From assembly GCA_031253835.1 (NCBI GenBank), contig JAIRVP010000051.1, positions 1 through 40,345 of the forward strand: a stretch of 40,345 nucleotides of DNA, in the 5' to 3' direction. The DNA is from Burkholderia sp. (lineage in GTDB: Bacteria > Pseudomonadota > Gammaproteobacteria > Burkholderiales > Burkholderiaceae). Positions 14,572 through 25,634 of this stretch are shown here, in pieces. A program made the translations under genes and the position numbers. The notes beneath the pieces were generated by a model. The model saw only the letters and a program-made list of their open reading frames with translations. It did no database searches and was not told where the DNA came from. How positions within the stretch are numbered: the first letter of the stretch is position 1; each line of letters opens with the position of its first letter.

Positions 14572-15162
14572 TCAGGGCGTCACGGCCGGCCCGAGCGGCC
14601 AGGTGCCGGACAGCACCTTGTCGAGCCACATCGTGCCGATGATCGTCTTCACGTCGGTAATCTGGCCCGTGCGCACCCATTCCTGCAGGTCGGCCTGCGT
14701 GGCAGTGAAGGTCTCGAGGAATTCGCCTTCGTCGAGCTTGCGCTCGCCGGCCGTGAGCCCGCGCGCCAGGTACAGGTCGATGAATTCGGTCGAATAGGAA
14801 ATGATCGGGTGGATGCGGGCCAGGAACACGTATTCGCGTGCCGTATAACCCGTTTCCTCGCGCAGTTCACGGATCGCGCATGCAAGCGCGCCTTCGTTCG
14901 GATCGAGCTTGCCGGCCGGGAATTCGGCCATCACCTTGCCGATCGGGTAGCGATACTGGCTTTCCATCAGCACGCGGCCGTCGTCGAACAGCGGGATCAC
15001 CATCACCGCGCCCGGATGCTGGACGTATTCGCGCGTGGCCTTCTTGCCGTCCGGCAGGCGGACGGTGTCGCGCTTGAGCTTGAGGAACGAGCCTTCGAAA
15101 ATCGCCTCGCTCTCGAGGCAGGTTTCGGTCAGTGCGGCGTCGTGATTGGGTAATTCGGCCAT
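14572..15162 (-). CDS. Nudix hydrolase, ADP-ribose pyrophosphatase-like
   Basis: The 196-residue protein carries a perfect Nudix box at residues 84-106 (G84, E90, R98-E99, E102-E103, G105), which binds Mg2+ and hydrolyses nucleoside diphosphates linked to another group. The N-terminal strand region and the segment PAGKLDPNEG with the box placed near residue 85 fit ADP-ribose pyrophosphatases of the NudF type, which form domain-swapped dimers; the substrate is inferred. AGGAG precedes the ATG. It lies 39 bases downstream of the DUF2818 gene at the end of the nuo cluster. If expressed with complex I, a role in removing ADP-ribose from NAD turnover would make sense, but this is only suggested by position. 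Confidence 0.9.
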   Translation of the reverse strand: MAELPNHDAALTETCLESEAIFEGSFLKLKRDTVRLPDGKKATREYVQHPGAVMVIPLFDDGRVLMESQYRYPIGKVMAEFPAGKLDPNEGALACAIRELREETGYTAREYVFLARIHPIISYSTEFIDLYLARGLTAGERKLDEGEFLETFTATQADLQEWVRTGQITDVKTIIGTMWLDKVLSGTWPLGPAVTP

Positions 15163-15201
15163 CGGCGGCTCCTGAGTGAGCGCGACGGACGGCCGGAGCC
15201 G

Positions 15202-15498
15202 TCAGCGTCGTTTGACGAGATACTGGAACGTGAAGCCGGGGAACGCGAACACGATGAAGAGACTGAACGTGATCGCGTAAAACTGCCAGCCCTGTTCGAA
15301 GCGGTTGCCGGCGCGCGACTCGAGCCAGAAGCCGAGCGCGCCGACGATGAAGTACAGCACGATCAGCTCGCCGATCCGCACCCACGCACTCTTCTTCGCC
15401 GCGCCGAACGGCACGACGGCGAAGAGGCGTTGGTTCAGGAACGGCAGGTTGGCGCACACGAGCGCCAACAGCACGATAAACCAGCCGGCTGCCGACAT
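15202..15498 (-). CDS. DUF2818 small membrane protein coupled to nuoN
   Basis: The 98-residue protein has three predicted membrane helices (about 4-22, 42-62 and 70-90) and a basic end (KRR). I recognise it as DUF2818, a small membrane protein regularly found behind nuoN in Betaproteobacteria; its function is unknown. Its ATG shares one base with the nuoN stop as TAATG (15496-15500), so it must be translated from the nuo mRNA and probably by coupling. Its size, membrane nature and coupling make an accessory or assembly role for complex I plausible, but nothing in the sequence proves it. The Nudix gene follows 39 bases later. Confidence 0.85.
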   Translation of the reverse strand: MSAAGWFIVLLALVCANLPFLNQRLFAVVPFGAAKKSAWVRIGELIVLYFIVGALGFWLESRAGNRFEQGWQFYAITFSLFIVFAFPGFTFQYLVKRR

Positions 15499-16964
15499 TA
15501 CAGCGGCAGCGTGTGACGGATTGCCTGCAGGCAGGCCGTCAGCAGCGGGCTCGGGATCAGGCCGAGCACGACGACCGCCAGGCCGTTCAGCACGAGGATC
15601 GTGCGCTTGCAGAAATCGCCCGAGATCGGCGTCGAATCCTGCGGTGCATCGAAGTACATCAGCTTCACGATGCGCAGGTAGTAGAACGCGCCGAACAGCG
15701 ACGTGATCACGGCCAGCACGGCCAGCCACGTGAGGCCCGCGTTGACGGTCGCCTCGAGCACGGCCAGCTTCGCGTAGAAACCGACGGTCGGCGGGATGCC
15801 GGCCAGCGAGAACATCATGACCATCATCACGAACGCGAACACCGGGCTGCGCTTGTTGAGGCCCTTGAAGTCGTCGATCGTTTCCGCTTCGAAGTCGCGG
15901 CGTGCGAGCAGCATCACCACACCGAACGAGCCGAGCGTCGTGATCAGGTAGACGATCGCGTAGAACATCGCCGAGCTGTAGGCGTTCGCCGGTGCCGACG
16001 CGTCGCCCTTCACGATGCCCGCGAGCAGGCCGAGCAGCACGAAGCCCATGTTCGAGATCGCCGAGTACGCGAGCATCCGCTTGATGTTGCGCTGGACGAT
16101 ACCGGTGATGTTACCGACGATCAGCGACAGCGCGGCGAGGATCACGAGCGCGGTCTGCCAGTTCTGTGCGAGCGGCAGCAGGCCCATCACCAGGAAGCGC
16201 AGGCCCCACGCGAACGCGGCAACCTTCGGGCCGCCGCCGACGAACAGCGTCATCGCGGTCGGTGCACCCTGGTAGACGTCCGGCACCCACATGTGGAACG
16301 GCACGGCGCCAAGCTTGAAGGCGATACCGGCGACGATGAAGACCACGCCGAACATCAGCACGGCAGCGTCGGTGTTGCCGCCGACGGCCTTGTACACCTC
16401 GCCCAGCTCGAGCGAGCCGGTCGCGCCGTAGAGCATCGAGATGCCGTACAGCACGAAGCCCGATGCGAGCGCCCCCAGCACGTAGTACTTCATCGCGGCT
16501 TCGCTCGACTGCGCGGCGTCGCGGCGCAGCGCGATGACGGCGTACAGCGACAGCGACATCAGTTCGAGACCGAGGTACAGCGTCAGGAAGTTGTTGCCCG
16601 ACACCATGACCAGCTGGCCAAGCAGCGAGAACATGCCGAGCAGGAACACGTCGCCGCGGAACATGTCGCGATCTTCGAGGTACTTGCGCGAATAGACGAG
16701 CGAGACCGCGAAACCGAACGACACGACCGCCTTCATCATGCTCGCGAACGAGTCGACGACGATCATCTTCGAGAAGAAGTAGTACTGCTGCGGGTCGAGC
16801 GCCTGCACCGCGAACCACACGCCTGCGACGACCGACGAAACAACCGCGATCAGGTAGGTCAGGCGGCGGCCGGAAGCACCGGTAAAGGTATCGTTCAGCC
16901 ATGCGACGACGATGGCGGCCATCACCAGCGCGTCAGGCAACAGGACATTCATAGGAGCGTTCAT
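15498..16964 (-). CDS. nuoN: NADH-quinone oxidoreductase subunit N
   Basis: The 488-residue protein is one of the three large antiporter-like membrane subunits of complex I that move protons. It shows about 14 helices; E134 in LYLGLELMSL is the conserved Glu in the fifth helix, and the KLGAVPFHMWVPDVYQGAP segment near residue 220 holds the conserved Lys and the broken-helix region. The start ATG at 16964 is preceded by GGAGGAA; a second ATG four codons later is less well placed. It is the last nuo gene, 24 bases after nuoM, and its stop overlaps the start of the DUF2818 gene. Confidence 0.97.
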   Translation of the reverse strand: MNAPMNVLLPDALVMAAIVVAWLNDTFTGASGRRLTYLIAVVSSVVAGVWFAVQALDPQQYYFFSKMIVVDSFASMMKAVVSFGFAVSLVYSRKYLEDRDMFRGDVFLLGMFSLLGQLVMVSGNNFLTLYLGLELMSLSLYAVIALRRDAAQSSEAAMKYYVLGALASGFVLYGISMLYGATGSLELGEVYKAVGGNTDAAVLMFGVVFIVAGIAFKLGAVPFHMWVPDVYQGAPTAMTLFVGGGPKVAAFAWGLRFLVMGLLPLAQNWQTALVILAALSLIVGNITGIVQRNIKRMLAYSAISNMGFVLLGLLAGIVKGDASAPANAYSSAMFYAIVYLITTLGSFGVVMLLARRDFEAETIDDFKGLNKRSPVFAFVMMVMMFSLAGIPPTVGFYAKLAVLEATVNAGLTWLAVLAVITSLFGAFYYLRIVKLMYFDAPQDSTPISGDFCKRTILVLNGLAVVVLGLIPSPLLTACLQAIRHTLPL

Positions 16965-16988
16965 GATCTTGAGTTCCTCCGCTCGCGA

Positions 16989-18479
16989 TTACTGGGCCAG
17001 CGGCAGCTTCGACTGCGCGACGTGGGAGAGGAGGTTTTCCACGGAAACGTGCATCACGTCGGTGAAAGGCTTCGGATACAGGCCCATCAGCATCGTGAAC
17101 GCGGCAAGCACGGCCAGCATCAGGAATTCGCGACGGCCGATGTCCTTCAGCTTGGCAACGTGGTCGTTCGCCACCGCGCCGAAGTACACGCGCTTGTACA
17201 TCCACAGCGTGTAAGCCGCGCCGAGGATCAGCGTGAACGCCGCGCCGAAGGCGATCCAGAAGTTGTACTGGACGGCCGCGAGAATCACCATGAACTCGCC
17301 GACGAAACCCGACGTACCCGGAAGGCCGCAGTTGGCCATCGAGAACAGCATCGCGAATGCCGCGAACTTCGGCATCACGTTGACGACGCCGCCGTAATCG
17401 GCGATCTGGCGCGAGTGCACGCGGTCGTACAGCACGCCGATGCAGAGGAACATCGCGCCCGACACGAAGCCGTGCGAGATCATCTGGATGATCGCGCCTT
17501 CGACGCCGAGCTGGTTGAAGATGAAGAAGCCGAGCGTGACGAAGCCCATGTGCGCGATCGACGAATACGCGACCAGCTTCTTCATGTCGGACTGCACCAT
17601 CGCGACGAGGCCGATGTAGATCACCGCGATCAGCGACAGCGTGATCACGACCGGTGCCAGGAAGTGGCTTGCATCAGGCGTGATCGGCAGCGAGAAGCGC
17701 AGGAAACCGTACGCGCCGAGCTTCAGCATGATCGCAGCCAGCACGACCGAGCCGCCCGTCGGCGCTTCCACGTGCGCGTCCGGCAGCCACGTGTGCACCG
17801 GCCACATCGGCACCTTCACCGCGAAGGCGAGGAAGAATGCAATGAACAGCAGGATCTGCGGCGTCATCGCGATCTTCGCGTTCTGCCACGTCGCGAGGTC
17901 GAACGAGTGCGTTTCCGTGTACAGGTAGATCAGCGCGACCAGCATCAGCAGCGAGCCGGCCAGCGTGTACAGGAAGAACTTGAACGCCGCGTACACGCGG
18001 TTCGGGCCGCCCCACACGCCGATGATGATGTACATCGGGATCAGGGTCGCTTCGAAGAACACGTAGAACAGCAGGCCGTCGGCCGACGAGAACACGCCGA
18101 TCATGATCCCGGACAGGATCAGGAAGGCCGCGAGGTACTGCGCGACGTTCTCGGTGATCACTTCCCATGCGGCGATCACGACGATCACCGTGATCAGCGC
18201 GGTCAGCACGACGAACCACATCGAGATGCCGTCGACGCCGAGGTGATACGCGATGTCGAAGCGTTCGATCCAGGTCGACTTCTCGACGAACTGCAGCGCA
18301 GCCGTGCTCGAGTCGAAGCCCGTGATCAGCGGGATCGTGACCGCGAGACCGAGCAGCGAGCCGATCAGCGCGACCCAGCGGGCCGTCCCCGGATTTTTGT
18401 CGTTACCCACCGCAAGCACGAGGAGGCCGAAAACGATCGGCAGCCAGATCGCGGTACTGAGAATCGGAAAAGCGTGCAT
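16989..18479 (-). CDS. nuoM: NADH-quinone oxidoreductase subunit M
   Basis: The 496-residue membrane protein is the middle antiporter-like subunit of complex I. E143 in YVFFEATLIPMY is the key fifth-helix Glu, and the conserved Lys sits in KVPMWPVHTWLPDAH near residue 230. About 14 membrane helices are predicted, as usual. GGGGGA precedes the ATG. It lies 16 bases after nuoL and 24 before nuoN, and so belongs to the same transcript. Length and motifs are those of a normal functional subunit. Confidence 0.97.
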   Translation of the reverse strand: MHAFPILSTAIWLPIVFGLLVLAVGNDKNPGTARWVALIGSLLGLAVTIPLITGFDSSTAALQFVEKSTWIERFDIAYHLGVDGISMWFVVLTALITVIVVIAAWEVITENVAQYLAAFLILSGIMIGVFSSADGLLFYVFFEATLIPMYIIIGVWGGPNRVYAAFKFFLYTLAGSLLMLVALIYLYTETHSFDLATWQNAKIAMTPQILLFIAFFLAFAVKVPMWPVHTWLPDAHVEAPTGGSVVLAAIMLKLGAYGFLRFSLPITPDASHFLAPVVITLSLIAVIYIGLVAMVQSDMKKLVAYSSIAHMGFVTLGFFIFNQLGVEGAIIQMISHGFVSGAMFLCIGVLYDRVHSRQIADYGGVVNVMPKFAAFAMLFSMANCGLPGTSGFVGEFMVILAAVQYNFWIAFGAAFTLILGAAYTLWMYKRVYFGAVANDHVAKLKDIGRREFLMLAVLAAFTMLMGLYPKPFTDVMHVSVENLLSHVAQSKLPLAQ

Positions 18480-18495
18480 TAGTTGTCCCCCCGCC

Positions 18496-20550
<2,055 letters not shown>

Positions 20551-20567
20551 AACAGCGTTGCCTGAAA

Positions 20568-20873
20568 TTAACCTTTGAGCTGATCGAGATCCTCGACATT
20601 GATCGTGTCGAGCTTACGGAACAGGGTCACCAGAATCGCGAGGCCGATCGCGGCTTCCGCTGCGGCGACCGTCAGCACGAAGAACACGAAGATCTGGCCG
20701 TGCACATCGCCGAGGTAATGCGAGAACGCGACGAAATTGGTATTCACCGCCAGCAGCATCAGCTCGATCGACATCAGGATGATGATGATGTTGCGGCGGT
20801 TCAGGAAGATCCCGACGATCGCGATCGCAAACAGGATCGCGCCGAGCACAAGGTAGTGAGCAAGAGTCAGCAT
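20568..20873 (-). CDS. nuoK: NADH-quinone oxidoreductase subunit K
   Basis: The 101-residue protein has three membrane helices and belongs to the proton channel between the quinone site and the antiporter subunits. E37 (MSIELMLL) and E73 (AAAEAAIGLAI) match the two membrane Glu that are essential in E. coli NuoK. Length is typical. It lies 18 bases after nuoJ and 17 before nuoL in the nuo operon. Confidence 0.97.
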   Translation of the reverse strand: MLTLAHYLVLGAILFAIAIVGIFLNRRNIIIILMSIELMLLAVNTNFVAFSHYLGDVHGQIFVFFVLTVAAAEAAIGLAILVTLFRKLDTINVEDLDQLKG

Positions 20874-20891
20874 GATTTTCTTTTCCTCCGC

Positions 20892-21542
20892 TTAGCCGTT
20901 GGTGCCCGAACCGGCTTCGCTTTGCGCCGCTTCCGGCTGCGGCTTTTCCGCTTCCATCTTCACGAGGCGCACGCGGTCGTTGCGGTGCACCTTGACCTGA
21001 TCCGACACGCGCTGGCGCTTGCTGTCCTTGCCCTTGCGCTCGGTCAGCCCGATCGCGGCAATGATCGCGACCAGCAGCACGAGGCCGGCGATTTCAAACG
21101 CGAAGATGTAGTCGGTGTAGATGACCTTGCCGATCAGGCGCGTGTTCGACCAGTTGGCCATCTCGCCCGTCGCCATCGCGTGCACCGTGTGCGTGTCGCC
21201 GTAGCCGCGCCACAGGATCAGCGCGGTCTCGATCACGATGATCGCGCCGACCACGGTCGCCATCGGTACGAAGCGCTTGAAGTCGCGGCGCAGGTAGTCG
21301 ATGTTGATGTCCAGCATCATCACGACGAACAGGAACAGCACCATCACGGCGCCCACGTAGACCAGCACCAGCAGGATCGCGAGGAACTCCGCTTCCAGCA
21401 GCATCCAGATCGCGGCGGCGTTGAAGAACGCCAGCACAAGGAAAAGCGCAGACGCCACCGGGTTGCGCGAAGTGATCACCTTCAGCCCTGATACCACCAG
21501 GAGCAACGCGAAGATGTAGAACAGTACGGTCGTGAATTCCAT
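20892..21542 (-). CDS. nuoJ: NADH-quinone oxidoreductase subunit J
   Basis: The 216-residue membrane protein has five helices in the first 165 residues; the third contains the GAVMVLFLFVVMMLDI segment with the conserved Tyr/Val region that forms a pi-bulge during turnover of complex I. The C-terminal 40 residues are hydrophilic, charged and variable (KPQPEAAQSEAGSGTNG at the end). It starts 112 bases after nuoI, one of three noticeable gaps in the operon, which holds a small hairpin. nuoK follows after 18 bases. Confidence 0.96.
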   Translation of the reverse strand: MEFTTVLFYIFALLLVVSGLKVITSRNPVASALFLVLAFFNAAAIWMLLEAEFLAILLVLVYVGAVMVLFLFVVMMLDINIDYLRRDFKRFVPMATVVGAIIVIETALILWRGYGDTHTVHAMATGEMANWSNTRLIGKVIYTDYIFAFEIAGLVLLVAIIAAIGLTERKGKDSKRQRVSDQVKVHRNDRVRLVKMEAEKPQPEAAQSEAGSGTNG

Positions 21543-21620
21543 GATTACCGGTTCATCGTTAGGCCATAGTCAGGCGCGGCTTGCGGGACGCTCTCGCGTG
21601 CCGCACCCGTCGCGGCGGCT

Positions 21621-21639
21621 CGGCCCTGGCTTCGGGCCG
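21621..21639 (-). other. Small hairpin in the nuoI-nuoJ gap
   Basis: CGGCCC (21621-21626) pairs with GGGCCG (21634-21639) around seven bases in an otherwise featureless 111-base gap. No T-tract follows on the minus strand, so it is not an evident terminator; it could slow RNA decay or transcription between the peripheral-arm and membrane-arm genes. Confidence 0.35.
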
Positions 21640-21654
21640 GCACTGCAAACACAA

Positions 21655-22143
21655 TCAACGATACGGCGCGTCGGCGGCCTTCGCCGCGGCGATGTCCTTC
21701 TCGTAGCGATCGCCCACCGCGAGCAGCATTTCCTTCGTGAAATACAGGTCGCCGCGCTTTTCGCCGTGGTACTCGAGAATCTGCGTCTCGACGATCGAAT
21801 CGACCGGGCAGCTCTCTTCGCAGAAACCGCAGAAGATGCACTTCGTCAGGTCGATGTCGTAGCGCGTCGTGCGGCGCGTGTTGTCCGCGCGCGTTTCCGA
21901 TTCGATCGTGATCGCCATCGCGGGGCACACGGCCTCGCACAGCTTGCACGCGATGCAGCGCTCTTCACCGTTTTCGTAGCGGCGCAGTGCATGCAGCCCG
22001 CGGAAACGCGGCGAGATCGGGGTCTTCTCTTCCGGGAACTGCACGGTGACCTTGCGCTTGAACGTGTAACGACCGGTCAGCGCGAGCCCCTTCAGCAGCT
22101 CGGTCAGGAAGAAAGTCTTAAAGAAGTGTTGGATAGCCGTCAT
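21655..22143 (-). CDS. nuoI: NADH-quinone oxidoreductase subunit I
   Basis: The 162-residue protein is the ferredoxin-like subunit of the peripheral arm that carries clusters N6a and N6b and passes electrons towards N2. Two 4Fe-4S motifs are complete: C63, C66, C69, C73 (CIACKLCEAVCP) and C102, C105, C108, C112 (CIFCGFCEESCP). An amphipathic N-terminal stretch binds the membrane arm. AAGGAC precedes the ATG; nuoH ends 10 bases upstream. Confidence 0.97.
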   Translation of the reverse strand: MTAIQHFFKTFFLTELLKGLALTGRYTFKRKVTVQFPEEKTPISPRFRGLHALRRYENGEERCIACKLCEAVCPAMAITIESETRADNTRRTTRYDIDLTKCIFCGFCEESCPVDSIVETQILEYHGEKRGDLYFTKEMLLAVGDRYEKDIAAAKAADAPYR

Positions 22144-22153
22144 GATTTCGTCC

Positions 22154-23221
22154 TTACTTCACCCAGATGTTCAGCGGCGACATCATCCAGAAGCCGACCA
22201 CGATCACCCAGATCACGGTGACGGGGAGGAACACCTTCCAGCCCAGACGCATGATCTGGTCGTAACGGTAGCGCGGGAACGTCGCGCGGACCCAGATGAA
22301 CACCGACAGCAGTGCGAAGACCTTCAGCACCAGCCAGAAGATGCCCGGGATGAACGACAGGAATTCGAACGGGGCATCCCAGCCGCCGAGGAACAGCGTC
22401 GCAGCCAGCGCCGAGATCACGATCATGTTGATGTACTCGGCGAGGAAGAACAGCGCGAACGCCATGCCCGAGTAATCGATCATGTGACCCGCGACGATCT
22501 CCGACTCCCCTTCCACCACGTCGAACGGGTGGCGGTTCGTTTCGGCGATGCCCGAGATGAAGTACACGACGAACGCCGGCAGCAGCGGCAGCCAGTTCCA
22601 CGACAGGAAGTTCACGCCGTGGCCCGCGAAGAAGCCGTGCTGTTGCGAACCGACGATTTCCGACAGGTTCAGGCTGCCGGCCGTCATCAGCACCAGCACC
22701 AGCGCGAAGCCCATCGAGATTTCGTACGACACCATCTGTGCCGCGGCGCGCATCGCGCCGAGGAACGCGTACTTCGAGTTCGATGCCCAGCCCGCGAGGA
22801 TCACCGCGTACACGCCGATCGACGAGATCGCCATCGCGTACAGCAGGCCCGCGTTCACGTTCGCGAGGACGGCTTCGGCCTGGAACGGGATCACGGCCCA
22901 CACGGCAAACGCCGGCACGACGGTCATGACCGGCGCGATCAGGTACAGCCAGCGGCTGGCGGCGCTCGGCTGAATGACTTCCTTCAGCAGCAGCTTCAGC
23001 ACGTCGGCGATCGGCTGCAGCAGGCCGCCGGGGCCGACGCGGTTCGGGCCGAGACGCACGTGCATCCAGCCGATCAGCTTGCGTTCCCACAGAATCAGGT
23101 ACGCGACGCACAGCAGGATGACGACGGAGACGACGAGGATGCGCACGACTGCCCACACCGTCGGCCATGCGAAGCCGAGAAGCTCGGCCCCGCCCGCGTT
23201 GATCGTATCGAACAAGCTCAT
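22154..23221 (-). CDS. nuoH: NADH-quinone oxidoreductase subunit H
   Basis: The 355-residue protein has eight to nine membrane helices and forms the floor of the quinone chamber together with NuoB and NuoD. Conserved acidic loops are visible, for example RHPFDVVEGESEIVAGHMIDYSG split around residue 230 and the WERKLIGWMHVRLGPNRVG-type segment near residue 50. The ATG directly follows the nuoG stop (TAA then ATG, no spacer), so translation is likely coupled. Confidence 0.97.
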   Translation of the reverse strand: MSLFDTINAGGAELLGFAWPTVWAVVRILVVSVVILLCVAYLILWERKLIGWMHVRLGPNRVGPGGLLQPIADVLKLLLKEVIQPSAASRWLYLIAPVMTVVPAFAVWAVIPFQAEAVLANVNAGLLYAMAISSIGVYAVILAGWASNSKYAFLGAMRAAAQMVSYEISMGFALVLVLMTAGSLNLSEIVGSQQHGFFAGHGVNFLSWNWLPLLPAFVVYFISGIAETNRHPFDVVEGESEIVAGHMIDYSGMAFALFFLAEYINMIVISALAATLFLGGWDAPFEFLSFIPGIFWLVLKVFALLSVFIWVRATFPRYRYDQIMRLGWKVFLPVTVIWVIVVGFWMMSPLNIWVK

Positions 23222-25552
23222 TTACGCCTTCTCCACCACCAGTTCACCGGACAGGCTGCCGAGCGCTGCGCCGGCAGGCGTCGCCGCCGACACGCGAACG
23301 ACCGTCTCCGCAAGATTCGCGTCGCGCACGGCCGGCAACTGCACCGCACGCTCGCCCTGGCGCACGCGCACGGCGTCGCCTTCCTTCAAGCCCAGCTTGT
23401 CGAACAGCGCGGCCGGCAGGGCTGCGGCATTCGCCGCCTTCGCGGCGGTCGTCAGGTGCAGCGCACCTGCACGGCGCACGAGCGCGTCGGCGTGATAGAT
23501 CGGCACATCGGCCAGGCGCTCGAAACCGCCGTTCGCGGCATGCGCCGCGGCGCGCACCGGCGCGACCGACGTCTGGTTCGACAGGTGGCCTGCGACGCCG
23601 GCATCGCCGAGCGCGGCGAGACGCACTTCTTCCGCGGTCTCGTATTCGAAGTTCGGCAGGCCGAGCAGGCTGCCGAGCACACGCAGCACCTTCCAGCCCG
23701 GACGCGTGTCGCCGAGCGGGCGCACGACGCCGTTGAAGCTCTGCACGGTGCCTTCCGCGTTCACGTACGTGCCGGCCGTTTCCGTGAACGGCGCAACCGG
23801 CAGCAGCACGTCGGCGTAGTCGAGGCCGTGCTTGAACGGCGACATCACGACGACCATTTCCGCCTGGTTCAGCGCGGCCAGTGCCTGTGCCGGATCAGCG
23901 GTGTCGAATTCCGGTTCGACGTTCAGCAGCACATAGCCCTTGCGCGGCTGCGCGAACGCTTCACGTGCGTTCAGGCCGCCTTCGCCCGGCAGTGCGCCGA
24001 CGACGTGCGCGCCGACCGTGTTCGCTGCTTCCGTCAGGAAGCCGAACGTGGCGCCGGTGTTGTCGGCGATCCACTTGGCGACGGCATGCAGCTTCGCGAA
24101 TTCCGTGTGGCGGACCGCGACGTTGCCGAGCAGCACCGCGCGGCGTTCGCCGTTCGACAGCGACTGGGCGACAGCCTGCGCGGCCGGCGATGCGGTAACA
24201 CCTGCCAGCGCGTCGGGCAGCGCGACGCCGCGCAGTTGCGCGACGGCCGCGGCGATGCCGGCCAGCTCGTCGAGCCATGCGGACGGTGCGGCCACGATGC
24301 GTTGCGCGGTCGGGATCAGTGCGTCGTCACCGGTCGCGTGCAGGAAGTGCAGCTTCGCGCCGTTCTTCGCGGCCTGACGCAGGCGCGACGCGAACAGCGG
24401 GTGGTCGCGGCGCAGGAACGAACCGACGACGAACGCGGCGTCCACGTTCGACAGGTCGGCGATCGGCATGCCGAGCCACGGTGCGCCCTGGACCGGCGCC
24501 GAGAAATCCTGCTGACGCAGACGGAAGTCGACGTTCGGCGTCTTCAGTTCGTTGGCGAGCTGCTTCACGAGGAACAGCTCTTCAGCGGTGCTGTGCGCGC
24601 TCGCGAGCATCGCCAGCGCGTTCGCGCCGTGATCCGCGGCGATGCCCTTCAGGCCCTTCGCGACGTATTCGAGCGCGGTCTGCCAGTCGGTTTCGATCCA
24701 CTGGCCGCCCTGCTTCAGCATCGGCTTCGTCAGGCGCTCTTCGCTGTTGAGGCCTTCGTACGAGAAGCGGTCCTTGTCCGAGATCCAGCATTCGTTGATC
24801 GCTTCGTTCTCGAACGGCAGCACGCGCATCACGCGGTTGTTCTTCACCTGCACGACGAGGTTCGCGCCGACGGAATCGTGCGGGCTCACCGACTTGCGGC
24901 GCGACAGTTCCCACGTACGGGCGCTGTAGCGGAACGGCTTGCTGGTCAGCGCGCCGACCGGGCACAGGTCGATCATGTTGCCCGACATTTCGGAGTCGAC
25001 CGTCTTGCCGACGAACGTCGTGATTTCCGAGTGCTCGCCGCGGCCAAGCATGCCGAACTCCATCACGCCGGCGATTTCCTGGCCGAAGCGGACGCAGCGC
25101 GTGCAGTGGATGCAGCGCGACATTTCTTCCATCGAGATCAGCGGGCCCACGTTCTTGTGGAACACCACGCGCTTTTCTTCCGAGTAGCGCGACGACGACT
25201 TGCCGTAGCCGACCGCCAGATCCTGCAGCTGGCATTCGCCGCCCTGATCGCAGATCGGGCAATCGAGCGGGTGATTGATGAGGAGGAATTCCATCACCGA
25301 CTGCTGCGCCTTCACGGCCTTGTCGGACTGCGTGTGGACGATCATGCCGGCCGACACGGGGGTCGCGCAGGCAGGCACGGCCTTCGGCATCTTCTCGACT
25401 TCGACGAGACACATCCGGCAGTTGGCCGCAACCGACAGTTTCTTGTGATAGCAGAAGTGAGGAATGTACGTATCCGCCTTGTGCGCAGCCTGGATCACCA
25501 TGCTGCCTTCGGGCACCTCGACCTTCTTGCCGTCTATTTCAAGTTCAACCAT
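23222..25552 (-). CDS. nuoG: NADH-quinone oxidoreductase subunit G
   Basis: The 776-residue protein is the largest peripheral-arm subunit. It binds cluster N1b (C34, C45, C48, C62), N5 (H94, C98, C101, C107) and N4 (C147, C150, C153, C197), followed by a molybdopterin-oxidoreductase-like domain without cofactor (about 220-690). The extra N7 site found in E. coli and Thermus is absent: where its CxxCxxxC lies, the sequence reads SRRKSVSPHDSVG, and only the distant fourth Cys (ECWISDKDRF) remains. It starts 82 bases after nuoF and abuts nuoH. Confidence 0.97.
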   Translation of the reverse strand: MVELEIDGKKVEVPEGSMVIQAAHKADTYIPHFCYHKKLSVAANCRMCLVEVEKMPKAVPACATPVSAGMIVHTQSDKAVKAQQSVMEFLLINHPLDCPICDQGGECQLQDLAVGYGKSSSRYSEEKRVVFHKNVGPLISMEEMSRCIHCTRCVRFGQEIAGVMEFGMLGRGEHSEITTFVGKTVDSEMSGNMIDLCPVGALTSKPFRYSARTWELSRRKSVSPHDSVGANLVVQVKNNRVMRVLPFENEAINECWISDKDRFSYEGLNSEERLTKPMLKQGGQWIETDWQTALEYVAKGLKGIAADHGANALAMLASAHSTAEELFLVKQLANELKTPNVDFRLRQQDFSAPVQGAPWLGMPIADLSNVDAAFVVGSFLRRDHPLFASRLRQAAKNGAKLHFLHATGDDALIPTAQRIVAAPSAWLDELAGIAAAVAQLRGVALPDALAGVTASPAAQAVAQSLSNGERRAVLLGNVAVRHTEFAKLHAVAKWIADNTGATFGFLTEAANTVGAHVVGALPGEGGLNAREAFAQPRKGYVLLNVEPEFDTADPAQALAALNQAEMVVVMSPFKHGLDYADVLLPVAPFTETAGTYVNAEGTVQSFNGVVRPLGDTRPGWKVLRVLGSLLGLPNFEYETAEEVRLAALGDAGVAGHLSNQTSVAPVRAAAHAANGGFERLADVPIYHADALVRRAGALHLTTAAKAANAAALPAALFDKLGLKEGDAVRVRQGERAVQLPAVRDANLAETVVRVSAATPAGAALGSLSGELVVEKA

Positions 25553-25634
25553 GATGGTGAATGGTCCTTAACCTATTTCCGCCCGTTCGCGCCTTCGCCC
25601 GACCGTGCGCTCAAATTCCGCAACCGGGTTCGCT

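Noticed and set aside
15513..18482. Very long open frame on the plus strand opposite nuoN and nuoM
   Set aside because: It is an antisense mirror of high-GC codon bias: the product is an implausible His/Arg/Asp/Glu-rich polypeptide with no domain, and the opposite strand encodes clear complex I subunits. The same holds for the frames opposite nuoL, nuoG/nuoH and nuoD.
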